A stretch of 14,538 nt of DNA, taken from NCBI GenBank assembly GCA_008933045.1, contig WBXJ01000046.1, positions 1 to 14,538 on the forward strand, in the 5' to 3' direction. Below the pieces are notes generated by a model that saw only the letters and a program-made list of their open reading frames with translations, searched no databases and was not told where the DNA came from. The position numbers and the translations under genes are program-made. Positions 13,887-14,538 of this stretch are shown one piece after another; position 1 is the first letter of the stretch; each line of letters starts with the position of its first letter. The stretch is from Verrucomicrobiota bacterium (GTDB lineage Bacteria; Verrucomicrobiota; Verrucomicrobiia; Limisphaerales; SXQI01).

Positions 13887-14538
13887 TCACCGTTTTTCGT
13901 TATACTCGCGTCGTCCGTATTTACTCTCGACGAGTTGGGCGGTGGCCTCTGACCACGAGGGTTCCCACTCCAGAGGCCGCCAGATGACCGCTTGATCCGC
14001 AAACGGTGTTGTCTGACACATCGCTTGTTGCCACTGGGATTGATCGAATCCTTGCACGATGTTTTGTACGGAGCCTTGGATGAGAAGCCCATCGCGTGTG
14101 CGACGTTGCGCGGCACCGGCAATCTTCTGACCCTTCCACAGTAGGTCAAATTTCTCTGCACCCACAAAACATTGGCCCACCACGTCCTTCTGGCAACAAT
14201 CGGAGAGTTGGGTTGTCGCGCCGAGGCTGGCAAAGGATCGGCGCAACCAATCATGGAGGGCTTGGTAGCTGACAACGGCTCGGAGTTGATACCAAGGGTG
14301 GCTCGGAGGGAATACGAGGCTGTAGGTCCAATCGCGATCGTGTTGCACCAGGCCACCACCTGTGGGTCGGCGGATCAAGGGCCGCAAGGGGGTCCATGTG
14401 CCGACGTCGGCGAAATGTTGGAAGTAACCAAAAGTCGCGGCGGGTTCGCTCCAAGAATAAAAACGAAGCACCGGATGACCAACAGAGGCCACACGTTGCA
14501 AGAGCAAATCGTCGAGAGCCATATTCCACGTCGCCGCC
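13887..14538 (-). CDS. Lipoate-protein ligase A / octanoyltransferase-like protein (5' end outside window)
   Basis: BPL/LplA/LipB-fold enzyme that attaches lipoate or octanoate to lysine of 2-oxoacid dehydrogenase E2 or GcvH domains. An in-frame ATG at 14522 would give 211 residues, but the frame stays open to the edge (AATWN before MALDD), and family members usually read ...NMALD here, so the true start lies beyond the window. Numbered from that Met: RRPTGGGLVQHD (51-62), TYSLVFPP, C118-F, KFDLLWKGQKIAGAAQRR (124-141) with the expected lysine K133, and LIQGSV. There is no C-terminal accessory domain like that of E. coli LplA. The cysteine before the lysine motif resembles LipM/LipL octanoyltransferases, so ligase versus transferase is unresolved. 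Convergent with the 470-aa gene, one base between stops, with no terminator between them. Confidence 0.85.
   Translation of the reverse strand, partial: AATWNMALDDLLLQRVASVGHPVLRFYSWSEPAATFGYFQHFADVGTWTPLRPLIRRPTGGGLVQHDRDWTYSLVFPPSHPWYQLRAVVSYQALHDWLRRSFASLGATTQLSDCCQKDVVGQCFVGAEKFDLLWKGQKIAGAAQRRTRDGLLIQGSVQNIVQGFDQSQWQQAMCQTTPFADQAVIWRPLEWEPSWSEATAQLVESKYGRREYNEKR

Noticed and set aside
1..14538. CRISPR arrays, tRNA or rRNA genes, insertion sequences, prophage genes
   Set aside because: I saw no spaced direct repeats, no cloverleaf-like or rRNA sequences, and no transposase or integrase motifs in any frame.

Overview
The window looks like a chromosomal segment of a Verrucomicrobiota (PVC-group) bacterium. 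The clues are two stand-alone pseudopilin-like proteins with the FTLIELLVVIAIIAILAGM leader and H-X9-DG (or H-X9-EG) C-terminal motifs, a PEP-CTERM protein, a lamin-tail/TSP3 surface protein ending in a FYRLR-type beta domain, and weak Shine-Dalgarno usage. This assignment is inferred from protein style; there is no rRNA to confirm it.

Layout. 1-871 (+): C-terminal part of an exported lamin-tail/TSP3 protein cut by the left edge. 889-5479 (-): mnmG (tRNA U34 modification), pgi (glucose-6-phosphate isomerase) and an EboC-like UbiA prenyltransferase, transcribed leftwards. A strong hairpin terminator (5506-5533) separates them from a leftward pseudopilin gene (5562-6434). A short divergent region (6435-6608) carries a good sigma70-type promoter for a rightward small CxxC membrane protein, followed by a terminator. 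Then come a second pseudopilin (7065-7715) and two tandem paralogous secreted proteins (7775-9397), one with a PEP-CTERM anchor and one without. They are followed by a UvrA-family ATPase (9425-12394), a conserved cytosolic protein of unknown function (12473-13885), and a convergent lipoate ligase/octanoyltransferase-like gene cut by the right edge.

The most important non-coding signal is a pair of perfect 16-bp palindromes TGTTCCACGTGGAACA (2093-2108 and 2850-2865). They match the bacterial parS centromere recognised by ParB. One lies inside mnmG, in a loop that looks longer than in E. coli MnmG; the other is just upstream of mnmG. Together with a change in GC skew (C-rich plus strand on the left, G-rich on the right, also where the gene runs against the trend) and mostly divergent gene orientation, this suggests the window lies close to the chromosomal replication origin. 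I see no DnaA-box cluster.

The best candidate for a little-described system is the envelope block 6609-9397: small CxxC membrane protein, pseudopilin, and the tandem pair of histidine-containing secreted proteins resembling the choice-of-anchor M family. A metal (possibly zinc) link is a guess from family resemblance and is not shown by any recognisable operator.
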